NCBI GenBank assembly: GCA_007922305.1
Contig: ML677334.1
Location: 61,606,858 to 61,670,857 of the forward strand
Direction: 5' to 3'
Origin: Dermatemys mawii
Lineage: Eukaryota > Chordata > Testudines > Dermatemydidae
Length of the DNA stretch: 64,000 nt
Shown: positions 1 to 11,490 of the stretch, in pieces
Position numbering within the stretch: the first letter of the stretch is position 1
How the letters are laid out: each line of letters opens with the position of its first letter
Notes under the pieces: model-generated
The model's database searches: none
Told to the model about the DNA's origin: nothing
What the model saw: only the letters and a program-made list of their open reading frames with translations
Program-made: the position numbers and the translations under genes

Positions 1-818
1 AGGAATCTCTGCCTCTTCAATTACATTTGTGCCTTCCACTGTTAAGTCTGCTCTATCTACTTCTGGATCAGGTGTTGCCGAAAGCATTGGATTCAGAGCG
101 CTAGAAACAGCATTCTCTAGCAGGGGTTTCCAGTGTCAGCTTCTGGCATGCTGTGAAATAGGCAGCAGGCAGAAATAGTAAAAATGTTCTGTAATCTATG
201 TCACTAGCGTATTAGAGCTGGTGTTTTATAAAATCAGTGTGTAACTGAAAGGTTTCCAGTCATCTGCTCAAATGTTCATCTGTATTGTTACTTCAGTAGC
301 CAAGCAGGGACCAACATAAGTAGTATCTTCAGCTTCTGTTTATTTTCACCAGTGCAGCTTCTATCCAGAAATTATCCATAGGATTTCCATCTCTCAGCTG
401 TTTTTAAACTGGTGGGGGTGGGGGTGGCAGATCAGGCACCTCCCGTCCAGGCCTCACTTAACACTTAAAATGCATAGCTGGTAACCAGTCTTGTCTACCT
501 GTGTGTTATCATTTGCATCATCAACATAGCTATTAGATGGAATGTTGATAAGAATGTGTTTAATGATTAGACTTTTTGCTTGTAGGATGCTGCATCTATT
601 GATTTCACTTATCTCTGTAGCCCATGGAGTAAAGTTGACTGAATTGTAAACCTCTGTAATTGTGTAACTCAACAAACAGGAAAAGAAGTATTTATTAAGG
701 TAAAATGCACACTCTGCATGCAAGAATGGCCCATTGAAAGTAATTGTCGTGTTGTACAGCATCAAAGGGCAGAGAGATTTTATTGACTAGATTCCTCCTT
801 CCAGGAAGGAGAGACCCC
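1..818. other. Unique AT-rich sequence, no feature recognised
   Basis: No gene, RNA or recognised repeat is visible. Open frames are short, start and stop at random and resemble no family I know. A short G-rich run (GGTGGGGGTGGGGGTGG, about 412-428) is the only compositional oddity. Confidence 0.5.
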
Positions 819-958
819 AGGGTGCTGGACCTAGGGATTCTGGGGGTGTGGCAGCACCCCTTGGCTTGAAGTGCTTTTCATCATATACAGGGTTTACAGT
901 TTTGTTAAATGACTCTCAGCACTACACTCCTATTACAAAAATTGTTCCAACATCACTA
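819..958. mobile_element. Short hAT-like MITE with degenerate terminal repeats
   Basis: The left edge carries GGTGCTGGACC and the right edge carries TTGTTCCAACATCAC, whose reverse complement starts GTGATGTTGGAAC, so the ends form an imperfect inverted repeat. The interior has a second internal pair around GGGTGTGGCAGCACCCC. There is no coding capacity, as expected of a non-autonomous element. I recognise the type as a common turtle repeat. No convincing target duplication is visible, so assignment to hAT is an inference from terminal sequence only. Confidence 0.5.
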
Positions 959-2242
959 GAGGGAGCTACACATGAGCTCATCCATCAGTTTTGAACTCTG
1001 GAGAGGAGGGGATGATAAATCCCAGACAAGGAGAAACTGAATCTCTTTTATGCTATCTGGATTCTGAGGGGCAAGGATTCCTAAACAATAAGCACAGAAA
1101 TTCCCATGTTGCTTGGCCCTGAATAAAGAGTTAGCCATGAAAAAAGACATTTTAAATTGACCGCTACAACTCTGTCACTCTTAGGATTTAAAATGAACCT
1201 CATTTGTGTTATATGCTTGTTGCTTTAACCTGTAAATAACTCTTATTTCCTTTCCCTATTTAATAAACTAACAAACGTTTATTACAGAATTGACTCTAGG
1301 CCTTGTCTTTGGCATGAGCTAAGATACCAGCTGATCTGGGATAAGTGACTGGTCTCCTGGGCATCGAAGCAACCTGAATATTTTGTGATTTTGTTTTTGT
1401 TTGTTTGTAAGTAACCATTTTTCTCTGAGTCCAGCTTGCCTGGGTAGTCAGATAAATTGGGGAGCCTGAAGTGACTGTTTGTGATTCTATGCTAAGACTG
1501 ATACAGTGATCCATTTGCTACTGGTTTGGTGAATTCTAATTCTAGAACATAGCAGCAGTTTGTGGTATCTGCCCTGCTTTTGACGCTGCTGTGAGGGAGT
1601 CAGTCATGAGCCACTCCAGACGCAGAGCAGTGTGTTCCATTGATTTCAGTGAATTAACTCAGGTGTAAACAAACCCACAGTCTGATTAATTGTGCAAACT
1701 GGGATATCATCAGATGCAGCACCTCACATTTGAGTCCTGGGTGACAAAAGAAAAGTATACAAATACTGCCTCCCTATATGCATGAATATAATGGTAAGTG
1801 TTTTAAACAGAGTTGGTATACAAAGTATTAGTCAGTCATTTAAAAGTAAACAAATATTTTTTGAAATGACCCTATAGTTGTAGTTGAAGTGCTGCAAAAA
1901 AAAAGTTTATCTACTTAGTTTTCACCTTACATATTACAGTTTTATTTCTTTTTTTAAAAAAAGGATATTTATAAGTAGCATGACATATTGACAAAAATGA
2001 TCTAGGTATACATAATTCTGCCTCTGAGTTGGGTGGGGGTAGAATGTGTGACCTTTTGGGATCCCTTCCCATCCTCTGATTCTAAGTCTCATACTATAAC
2101 CAGGGACTACTCACTCCACTGTATTATAAAGGATGTTAGACTTGCATGGTCCTAACCTGAACATCTCTGCAATTGTTCTTGTATTTACATGGTTCCTCTC
2201 CTCCTAGGGGGGCATTTAATGGCCTTCCTGTCTTCTTTATTC
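959..2242. other. Unique sequence, no feature recognised
   Basis: AT-rich sequence with short homopolymer runs, for example a T then A run near 1948-1963. The minus-strand frames at 956-1150 and 1296-1514 show no domain or codon pattern suggesting a gene. Confidence 0.5.
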
Positions 2243-2341
2243 CTGACTCAGGGGGATTGAGACTAATACATTAAGTGACTTGCCCAAGGTCACACAGTAA
2301 ATCTGTGTCAGAGCCAGGATCTGACCTGAGATCTCCTGAAT
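2243..2341 (-). repeat. CORE-SINE (MIR-like) fragment
   Basis: The segment contains AAGTGACTTGCCCAAGGTCA followed by CACAG and a degraded 'gagccaggatctgacctgag' stretch. These are the central region and part of the tRNA-derived head of MIR-type SINEs, read here in reverse orientation. MIR and related CORE-SINEs are RNA polymerase III-derived retroposons widespread in amniotes. The tail is missing and the copy is diverged, so it is old. No function is implied. Confidence 0.75.
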
Positions 2342-4145
2342 AGATCTGCTCAGGAGATGTTTTGTCCCCATAAAAAAACCTTGATGAGGTTTTTTGTGGT
2401 TTTTTTTCACTTTTGTCTAAATTTTATTAAAGTTGTTGGTTTTTTTTAAATCTGAAAGCTAATTTTTCTTCAGAGTATGAAAAATGAACATTCTGTCCAA
2501 AGTGTTAGTTTGGGATTTTGAGCTGAAAATTGTCATTGAACTCTCAAGTTATCTGCTTTCTGATGAAAAGCCAACAGAGTGGAAGAAAATGGCAAATCCC
2601 ATGGAAATTTCCATTTTGATGAATCTATTTTTCATTGACAAAACATTTTTGAGTGAAAAAATTATATCCAACTCTACTCCTAAGTTCTAGTTTGTCCTTT
2701 AATGACAAACCCATCTCCCCCCTTTTGATTTAGCTCTTGGAAGAGCTGCTGAGACAACCTGTCCAGAAGCAAGTACTTGGAAAATGCCCAGCATACCTTT
2801 GAGTAAAAATTAATAAATAAATAGCAACCATCTCCTTGCTTTTCGACTCCTGGTCCAAAGTTAGCACCTAGATGAATAGCAACTGGTTAAGCTGAGCCCT
2901 GCAAAACTCCAAAACAGATAATTAACATTGGAACAACTTGTACAAATACTTTATATTCTAACATTTAACTATGGAGGGTTGTTGCATGTGAAATATAGGT
3001 TAGATTCAGCTATGCTGATGGGGTTATAGGCAGTAAAAGGCTGAGTTTTAAAATAAAAGGAAAATATGTACTTAATTTTAGGGCCCATAGGAACTGTTAT
3101 CTTAAGTTACAGAAATTTCTGTAGCATCTTCAAACCTTTATAACTGCCAGCTAAACTGAAACCTTCGGAGTTGGAACAAGCCTTTTGTTCAGGCTAAAGG
3201 AGATGTGTTAGGGCTAGTGCAGCTCTCTGCAAGCCCTCCAGGCTGCACCCAGGCTTCCAGAGCTCCCAGGAAAATTGTTTCCTTAACTCCATCCACATTA
3301 AACCCAGTCAATGAGCAATCACTTTCAGTGCCAAACTGAATACTACTAAAGACTTTGAAAGCTGCTGCGTGTTTCATTCTGCAAATGAATGCAGTTTAGG
3401 TTGAACAAGTGGAACTTTATTAGACCCTCTGACCTTCTGTGTTCATGTGGCTCGCTCTCGCTCTGTCTCCAAGTCTAGCAAATTATAGCTCTGTGGAGTT
3501 TTCTCCCCTCCTTGTGAGGTGGGCCTCCAGATGGTTCTCTGTGTTTCTGTTCTGTGATTACCTCATTAGGCTATCTGTGGGTTGTGTCTGCTGGCTTTTG
3601 AGTATCTCCTTGTCCTTCATGCTTAGCCACCTTGTATGACCTGAGTGCCACTGCACCTCTCAGAACACCTTTAGTCCATTCCTTCTGGTGTCTTTCTAAT
3701 GGCTGGATCCTCACAGGAGTATCTGTTTCCATGGCTAGAAGGTCCTTGGCTGACCTGTTGAACTCTTGCACCTGGTTTCTCTAATTATTGGCTATCCCCT
3801 CTCTCTGAAGATGAGCCAAAGACAAGAAAAAGATGAAAATTAAAATCAGTTTAGTTATTTATTTTGTTACCAACCTTAGTTAAATTGACCTTAGTCACTT
3901 TTTTTCCTAAAAGGTGTTCATATGTAAAATGGTACTGAAATAGCATTCAAAAACTCAATCAGTTTTAGGAGAGTGAGGTAGTTATATGGTGCAAGTTTGT
4001 GTGTAGACCAGTCCTCATAGGAGCTCATTTTTTACTTAATGAGACTTCACTATTTTACTAATTCTGTACACTTTACTAAAACAATACCAGGTAGTCTTCC
4101 AGGAGCTGCATAGTGTAGTTCAAATGAATGTGGAACATGACAGGA
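2342..4145. other. Non-coding sequence with possible old A/T-rich repeat
   Basis: At about 2480-2680 the sequence is dense in AAAAT, TTTTCAT and GAAAA words arranged roughly as inverted pairs (for example TGGAAATTTCCA at about 2600). This resembles a turtle repeat type that I cannot name. A similar texture recurs at 37820-37950 and 53860-53930. The rest looks unique. Small open frames on both strands have no recognisable protein features. Confidence 0.35.
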
Positions 4146-4829
4146 CAGGAGCGGGCAAACTTTTTAGTCTGAGTGTCATGCCTGGATTAGAAATTGTATG
4201 GCGGGCCATGAATGCTCAGAAAATTGGGGTTGGTGTTTGGGAGGGGGTGAGAGCTCTGGGGTGAGGGCCAGAAATGAGGAGTTCAGGGAGTGGGACAGGG
4301 CTCTGGGCTGCGGTGGAAGAGGGGGGTGCAGTGTGGGGGAGGGAGAGGACTTCTGGGATGGGGCTGGGGATGAGAATGCTCCAGGCTGAGATTGAGGGGT
4401 TTGGAGGGCAGGAGGGGGATCATGGCTGGGGCAGGGGGTTGGGGTATGGGGAGAGGCTCAAGGATGCAGGCTCCAGGTGGTGCTTACTTCAAGCGGGTCC
4501 CGGGAGCAGCGGCGTGTCCCTTCTCTGGCTCCTATGCGGAGGTGCGGCCAAGCGGCTCTGCATGCTGCCCCATCTGCAGACACCACTCCTGCAGCTCCCA
4601 TGCTGCGGCTTTCAGGAGTCCCTGGACCCCACGCCCTGGCTGGAGCCCCAGAGTGGGGCCATGAGACTGCTTCCAGAAGCCACATGGAATGACCCTTGAC
4701 GCTGGTCTCCAGTCGGAGTACTGGAGCAGGGCAAGCCTCAGACCCCGCTCCCCAGCGGGAGCTTGAGGGCCAGATTAAAATTGCTGGTGGGCCAGATCCG
4801 GCTCATGGGTCACAGTTCGTCTACACCTG
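4146..4829. mobile_element. Non-autonomous hAT transposon with 8-bp target duplication
   Basis: The left end reads CAGGAGCGGGCAAACT and the right end reads AGTTCGTCTACACCTG, which are inverted versions of one another with substitutions. Immediately outside are TGACAGGA (4138-4145) and TGATAGGA (4830-4837), matching at 7 of 8 positions, the size of target duplication hAT transposases make. The interior is GC- and G-rich, much richer in CpG than its neighbours, with GGGG-rich stretches and a C-rich 3' half. Overlapping frames up to 141 codons (4274-4699) arise from this composition and resemble no transposase. It is a MITE-like derivative moved by an enzyme encoded elsewhere. Confidence 0.88.
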
Positions 4830-5934
4830 TGATAGGAAGAAAGAATAAAGCAATAGAGTTCTTCTGAGGGAAGAAAAGTTTAGATGGAACAGGGTTGCCT
4901 GATGATAGCACTTTGCACTTCCATGGCCAGAACCATATAATCACTGTAAATGAATTGTTGTTTTCATTCTAATCAGTTTTGGAAAGCTTCCCATTTGAAC
5001 AGAAGCTCTGCACAATAGATCTAAAGTAAACTGAAGTTTTCCTAACATCTTACTTAATTCAGTGAAGTTGCCTCTGTTTGCACAAGTATGAAAAAAACAA
5101 TTTCATGGGTTGGGTTGTTTTTTGTGTGGGTTTTTTGTTGGGTTGTTTCATGGGTGGGTTTTTTTTGTGTCTACGGAAACACTAATTCAGAAAGCTCTTT
5201 TGTATGACTGAAATACAAGCTAATGTAGGAAAAAATACAGAAATAATTTTAGACATCTGCCTTATTCTTGGACTTTCAGATAATGTCTCTAGGGTAGGTC
5301 AGTGATAGAAGTTGATGATGTTTCATAATTCCCATTACATCCCCTGATAAATGCTGGTATTTAAATAAGAAGTGGAACATCCTCATGGAAACAAATAACA
5401 CCTGTTAGTAAGGTTCAAGATATTATTTTACTCTCATTTTTGCATGTGCCTATCCCCATACCCTCTGGGAGGTGAGACAACAAACGCCTACCCCCTACAG
5501 CTCTCAGATCAGAAAAGACAGTGACTAGAATGGAGCTAGGGTTTCACCCAGTGGCAAAAATATCGACTGATGCCAGTGAGGCCAGGATTCCCCCTCCCCA
5601 TGTGTTTGATCCCATTCAGCAAAGAATTGGCACGAAAGTTGAATCTTGCACTAAGATCTTGATTCAGAACTCCATCGTTTCTTGATGCATTTATGTAGGT
5701 ACTTAAACGTAGACACTTTTTACATGCTTAAAGTTAAACATATACTAAAGTTACTTTGATTAGCGCTGGGGCTAGGAATATGCTTAAATGCTATACTGAA
5801 CTGGTACCCACCCTCTAAAAACTAATTCTCAGCTACTGATGAATTGCTTGAGATAGCAAGTTATGTAGTCAAGGACCCCCTATAGTGATCAGTTTTACTC
5901 TGGTCCCTTCGAGTGCACAACTATAGGTGTCTAC
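4830..5934. other. Unique non-coding sequence
   Basis: No gene seen. It includes the G/T-rich tract listed separately, and at about 5620-5770 a diverged stretch with 'catgcttaaagttaaacat' words that may be an old palindromic repeat. Neither can be assigned to a family. Confidence 0.4.
5101..5172 (+). repeat. G/T-rich low-complexity tract with internal duplication
   Basis: TTTCATGGGTTGGG at the left recurs as TTTCATGGGTGGGT at about 5147, separated by T-runs and GGG blocks. Five or more GGG runs on one strand in about 70 bases resemble loosely telomere-like or quadruplex-prone DNA. This is a composition call only. Confidence 0.6.
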
Positions 5935-6594
5935 TGTGACGGAGTCAGACCAGAAGGATATAAGAGAGTGCTGGAAGGCAAGTATATTAGTCTCATGATG
6001 TGCAGGTCCCTGTTCCCTGGATAGCCAAACAAAGGCTATTCCAGGCCAATCAAGACACTTGGGGCCAATTAAGAACCTTCTGGAAAGGAGTAGAAACAGC
6101 TAGCCTGATTGGGACACCTGAAGCCAATCAGGGACTGGCTGAAACCAGATAAAAACCTCCCAGTTAGTCAGGTGGCTGTGGGTGTCAGGAGCTGTGGGAG
6201 GAAGTTATGCTGTTGGTGAGACTGAGTGTTGGACAACATATCATACAGAAGGAAGGAGGCCCTGAGGTAAGGGTGAAGTGGAGTTTGAAGAAGCGGGGAC
6301 TGCTGTGGGGAAGTAGCCCAGGGAATTGTATTGTGTTTTGTGGATAAAAGGTCAGCCATCTTAGCTGATACTATTAGGGTCCCTGGGCTGGAGCTTGGAG
6401 TAGAGAGTGGGCCTAGGCTCCCCACTTTTTCCCATCTTCCATACTGGCCTGGATGAAGGTAACTCACTAGATGGTGACTCTTGCCAATTATACTGAGAGA
6501 GGGAGGTCACTCTGGGGCCTAGATGAGTTTCTGAGGCCCCTAAATCTGCCAGGAAGTGCAGGATCCATAAGTACAAACTTGGAGCTTTGTCACA
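5935..6594 (+). mobile_element. Solo LTR (family A) with 4-bp target duplication
   Basis: The element starts TGTGAC and ends GTCACA, a perfect 6-bp inverted repeat with the TG...CA ends of retroviral or Gypsy-type LTRs. CTAC flanks both sides directly (5931-5934 and 6595-6598), a 4-bp target duplication of integrase type. A TATA-like AGATAAAAACC lies near 6147, consistent with a U3 promoter. No internal region, primer-binding site or second LTR is adjacent, so this is probably a solo LTR left by recombination. The 99-codon minus frame inside it shows no protein features. I recall this type as frequent in turtle genomes, but the clade is not settled. Confidence 0.85.
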
Positions 6595-8620
6595 CTACAT
6601 ATTCTTGCATAACAATTAGTAGCAGAACAGTGTTGGGGACAAAAGGTTTGGTAACCACTCAAGTTTTGGTATCCAATATGTTAATTTCTCTTGCACAGAT
6701 GAACTTCTCTTAACTTTAGGCATAACTTGCACAGTCTTGAGATCCAGAAGCAGTGGTAGCTAAAAGGCAAGGAACTTGAGTCAATAGAATAACACTTTTT
6801 GTAAATAAATAAAAATTACACAAAATACATGCAGTTAACATTCCTTTAATGTTGTATTTATAAGGTATGGCTGTGTGACTGTATGCTCTTCAGGATCCAG
6901 AAAAAACTACTGGACAGACCCAAGTGGGGTGCAAAAAGTCTAAAGTTTCAGAGACTTTCCTTGCATCTCTCCTGGGTAGGGGTTCTCTGCAACAGTCTTA
7001 GTACATCCCTCCAGCCTCTGGCACAGAGCCGAGCGTAGGCCAGTAATCTTTTTATTATAGAGAACAGAAAAATAGTCCAAAAGAAACACACCAGTTTTGT
7101 GTCAGGCCCAACTTTCTCCACCAGGGCTCTGGCAGTTCATTCACTACAGAAGTCTTAGGCTGTCTCTTCCAGGAAAGCAGGGAGAGAAGGAGGGGGGCAA
7201 AGGATGAAAATTATTTTCTCCTTCCTTGTTGACTTCCATTTTTAACTGCTCCTTAATTACCTGATGATGAATGTGGGGGTAGCAGAACAGGGCACAAAAC
7301 CCAGCCTATTTACTCTGGCTCACTGAGGGGTTGGTATACCCTATCTCAGGCTGACTTAAAAATAATTTAGCAAGTACAAGAAACTTAATGATTGTTTAAG
7401 TAAGTAAGTTATATTGTCTTCCCACAGACTAACCATTACAAAAAAGCTTAAATGTTGGGTTTTCCCCTGGGAACAATACTATGAAGAGTGACAATCTCCC
7501 AGTCTGGTCTTGCTCTTCCCACAGAGCCCAAACAAACAAGCAGTACCTGGGGAGATTCTTCCACATGTCAGGGAACGTGACAGACACTGTCATGGAGGTT
7601 GCAGTCCCACATTTTGTGCCTCCCACACCAGATCTGCTACATCTGAGTCCTCTCCACTTATGTGTCACCTAAAATGAAGGAACTCTTGGAAATTCCATTT
7701 AACACTTTTGCAGAATGAATAGGATCATATATACATAAGCAGCAGGCCAGCCTGGGCCACTAACGGCCTAATAATAAGCTCTTGTAAGTACAAGGGTATG
7801 TAATATATTTAGGTGCACATTGGATCCACATTATATTTGGAAGGACATTAGCAAACAATTGTGAATGTAACTTAAATTATGTTTTGCTAAGCTCATGGAT
7901 TCCACAGTGCTGACATAACTATATTCTACATCAGTTCAACAGTAACATTTGAACACATACTGAGTTGTCCTGTACACTGTTGGGCGATTTAAAACCCATT
8001 AGCCCTTCCTGTTCACGACCATTATCATTCGTTATCAACAGCATTAGATTTCTTTTCCATGTCTTAATGGATCAGATATGATGCTCAGTCATGACACCAT
8101 GCTGCCTTTCACTCAGTAGTTGAGTATTTTCAGCACAGTAAGCTGGACACAACTGCAGCAGAGAAAGTGATTTACAGAGAAAATAGTTTTCTTTTACTCC
8201 CAAATGGTCCTTCAGAAGAGGGGGGGCGGGGAAGTTTTGATTCCCTCCTATTCCTTTTTACTTATCTGGGAGATGAAGCCTTAACATATGCTTTTAAGAA
8301 TGTAGCTTTTGAGAATCCAATTAGTTGTGTGCTTTTTTTTTTAAGTGCTTCAATGCAAGGTTGATCTTTTTTATAGCTATTCAGACTGAATGGTTTGAGA
8401 GGAAAACTTGCCAGGGTGAGCAAAGTGCCATTTTCCAGTTTCATGTACTGAGTTGTGATGAGCTACTTAAAATTCAGCTAGCTCTAAAATACTTTTAAAT
8501 TCATTTTTACCTCAGATGAAGAGCCTTGTCTGTCAAGGTGTCTAGTGTGACTCATGACTGTGAGTGCCAATCCTAGGGTGGACTGTTACAAACCAAGGCA
8601 CAAACCTCGAAGTAGCTGTG
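6595..8620. other. Non-coding sequence, no feature recognised
   Basis: Roughly 2 kb with no recognised repeat. Opposite-strand frames at 7429-7668 and 7481-7672 overlap and look like chance. The stretch from 6890 to 7450 has a processed-element feel (runs of CCTCC and GGAGG) but I cannot match it to a family. Confidence 0.4.
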
Positions 8621-9690
8621 TGGTCTAAACTTGGATTTCACCAACCAAGTATCAAGTGTGACCTCTTCAAGAACTATAATAACCTTAACAAGGAGACACA
8701 GACAGACCGGAGTGCCCAAGGGGACTATCTTGCCAGTTAGTCAAGATTTCCTTTGTAATAGATGGTCCCTTACACCAAAAATCACATCAGTATTCAGGTC
8801 ACTCCCAGTCCCAATTAACCAGTCACTTACCCGGGATCAGTAGTACTTCAGATTTCAGACCAAAGATAACACCTACAGCCAATTCTATAATACTAACTAA
8901 AGATTCATTAACTAAGACAAAGGAGTTATTTACAAGGTGAAAGTGGGTAACCATAGATCTACTCATTTGTGTGTGTGAAGTTCCAAAAGGTAATAGAAGC
9001 TGCTATAATATGCAACCTTACATGTCCTTTAGGGTTAACCTTAGCTAAGCAGCTTGGGGATCTCTTGTTTAAGCTTAGAAATATTGCCATACAGTTCCTT
9101 TTGTGGGAGCATTTTTCTTCCGTTCCCCCAGAGTTCAAACTGATGGAACAAGTATCCATGTCTCTCCGTCTAGGTGTGGGGGCGGGGGGGCACAAGCAAC
9201 ACAGTCTTTATCCTTTGTTTCAATGGCTCATTTGGTTTCAGTGGGCTTTCTTATATGCAGGACCAGCAGTTTGTATTATGAATGCTTCTTTCCTGTTTGA
9301 ATTATACAATTATGGAGATTTACAATGCAAACACTCAATATACCTTTATACTATGGGCTACAGATGCTACAAGTGAGATCAATACATGCAGCATCCTACA
9401 AGCATTTCATCAAGTCTAAATACAATCTTATCAACTTAACACTTAATTTAATGATGCTAACACATATGTGAACCAGACTGGATTCCATCTGTGTGTTAGC
9501 CAGTGTTCAGTGATGGTCTTATCATTAGCTGGCACCTGGTCTGCCAAAATCACAATCTCCTCATGCTGCCAATCTCTAATCATGACTAACACCCTGTTCT
9601 CAGCATGGAGATTTTGCTGCTACTATGTGTATGGGATGAAATATAGAGAAATTGCCCATCAGAAGCACCTATTTCCACAACAGTGACTAA
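8621..9690. repeat. Interspersed repeat family C, copy 1 (longer copy)
   Basis: This stretch aligns by eye with 25617-26172. Shared landmarks in the same order are CCCCAGAGT followed by a diverged block, then ATACATGCAGCATCCTACAA, then GCATTTCAT. Further shared landmarks are CTTATCA(A/G)CTTAAC, GATGCTAA/GATAATGCTAA and TGTTCAGTGA. About 430 bases here (roughly 8680-9110) have no counterpart in the other copy. That block resembles the kind of sequence I associate with turtle LTR elements read in antisense. Frames of 135 and 78 codons inside show no domains. Class uncertain. Confidence 0.65.
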
Positions 9691-9742
9691 TTCTGATGTA
9701 ATCAAAATTGATAGAATTTTGAAATTCAGGATGTGAACATTT

Positions 9743-9797
9743 CAGAAGAACATACTGGGTCAGACCAATGCTCCATCTAGCCTAGTAGCCTGACTTC
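9743..9797 (-). mobile_element. CR1 LINE 3' end, part 1 (interrupted)
   Basis: AGAACATACTGGGTCAGACC and the following 'catctagcctagtagcctga' stretch are the reverse of a CR1 3' untranslated end. The same landmark sequence occurs at 59757-59800, and the plus-strand equivalent at about 37225-37260. The element continues after the inserted hairpin repeat at 9920. It belongs to the large minus-strand CR1 copy that follows. Confidence 0.85.
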
Positions 9798-9919
9798 TGA
9801 CAGGTTTCAGAGTAGCAGTCGTGTTAGTCTGTATTTGTAAAAAAGAACAGGAGTACTTGTGGTACCTTAGAGACTAACAAATTATTTGTTAGTCTCTAAG
9901 GTGCCACAAGTACTTTTGT
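9798..9919. mobile_element. Hairpin repeat inserted in the CR1 3' end
   Basis: It begins CAGGTTTCAGAGTAGCAG and contains a 61-base near-perfect palindrome at 9853-9913: two 30-base arms matching at 29 of 30 positions around a 1-base centre. The outer left segment has no matching right partner, so one end is truncated. Flanking CR1 sequence (CTTCTGACAG on the left, CTTCTGTCTGTGACC on the right) continues across it, which shows insertion into a pre-existing CR1. A related palindrome lies at 32990-33119. I recognise the family as common in turtles but am not sure of its class. A non-autonomous DNA transposon is my best guess. Confidence 0.75.
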
Positions 9920-11106
9920 CTTCTGTCTGTGACCACTGCTAGGTGCTTCACAGGAAATGAACAGAACAGGGCAATTTTGAGTGATCTATCCCTGTCATCT
10001 AGTCTCAGCTTTTGGCAGTCACACAATGACTCCAAGATCTTTCAGCTAATTTAGATCCTATCATTCTGTATGAATAGTTGTGATAATTTTACCTCCATGT
10101 TCATTAGTTAGCATTTACTAACATTAAATTTCATCTGCCATTGTGTTGCTCAGTCACCTAGTTTAATGAGATCTCTTTGTAACTCTTAGTTAAGTCCAAA
10201 AGTGAGTGCAATCTTGAGTAATTTTGTATCATCTGCAAATTTTACCACTTCACTGTTCCCCACCCCTTTTTTCAGATCATCTATGAATTGGTTAAACAGG
10301 AACAAGTCCTTGTACAGATCATTTGGGGACCCCCTATTACCTCTGTCCATTGTGAAAAGTGATAATTTTATTCATCCACTTCATTTCCTGACTTTTAATC
10401 ATTTATTGATCCAAGAGAGGACCTTCTCTTTCCTCCTATAACTGCTGACTTTGCTGAAGAGCCTTTGGTGTGGGACCTTGTCAAGAGCTTTCTTAAAGTC
10501 TAAGTACACTATGTGCACTGGATTACCCTTATCCATGTTTGTTGACCTCCTCTAAAAATTCTTGTAGATTTCTTTTAAACTGTGTTGAATCATGTTCATC
10601 TGTATGTCTGATAATTGTGTTCTTTACTATAGTTTCAAATAATTTGCCTTGTACTGAGGTTAGGTTTACTGGGCTGTAACTGCTAAGATTGCTTCTGGAA
10701 CATTTTTTTTTTTTTGTAAAAAAAAAACAAAACGGTTTACATTAGTTGTCATCCAGTCATCTTGTACAGAGGCTGATTTAAGTTAGTAGTTCTGCAATTT
10801 CATATTTGAGTTCCATCAAAACTCTCTGGTGAATACCGGGTCTCATGACTTATTATTATGTAATGTATCAGTTTGTTCCAAAACCACCTCTATTGTCACC
10901 TTACTCTGGGACAATTCCTCAGATTTGTCACAAAAAAGAATGGCTCAGGTGTAGGAATTTCCTTCACATTTTCTGCAGTGAAGACTGAAGCAAATAATTC
11001 CTTTAGCTTCTCCATAGTGTCCTTATCTTCCTTGAGTGCTCCTTTAATATCTTGATCATCCAATGGCCCCACTGATTGTTTCATAGGCTTTCTTCTCCTA
11101 AAGTAT

Positions 11107-11490
11107 TTAAAATACTTTTTTGCTGTTAGTTTTTGTGTCTTTTGCTAGTTGCTCTTCAATTTCTTTTTTGGCCGGCCTAATTATACTCTCACACTTGACT
11201 TGCCCGAGTTTATGCTCTTGGCTATTTTCCTTAGCAGGATTTGACTTCCAATTTTTAAAAAATGTCTTTTTACCTCTGAATGCCTCTTTTACTCTGCTGT
11301 TTAGCCATGCTGTGGGTTTGTTTGTTTGTTGTTCTCTTGCTACCTTTTTAATTTGGGGTATACATTTAGTTTCCATGCTTTTTCCACTTGTGACTGTTCC
11401 TTTTACTTTCCATTTAACTTGTTTTAGTGTAGTTTCCCTTTTTGAAGTAAATGCTACTCTGGTGGATTTCTTTGATATTTTCCCTCCCAT
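11107..11490 (-). pseudogene. CR1 ORF2 fragment between endonuclease and RT
   Basis: A 127-codon open stretch, very rich in Lys and Arg, containing AWLNSRVKEAFRGKKTFFKNW. CR1 proteins have a basic 'pWlt.el..l...Rk.y..Wk' linker at this position between the endonuclease and reverse transcriptase domains. It lies between the endonuclease and RT remnants of the same minus-strand element, which supports the call. The N-terminal 30 residues may be frame-shifted noise. Confidence 0.75.

Noticed and set aside
2372..2397. AAAAAACCT-loop-AGGTTTTTT hairpin followed by T-run, like a bacterial intrinsic terminator
   Set aside because: The context is vertebrate nuclear DNA with no upstream gene; such terminators do not operate there and the stem is mostly A:T.
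4274..4699. 141-codon plus-strand frame, the second longest in the first 10 kb or so
   Set aside because: It lies wholly inside the GC-rich hAT element, overlaps other open frames in both directions and has no transposase motif; low stop density follows from GC content.
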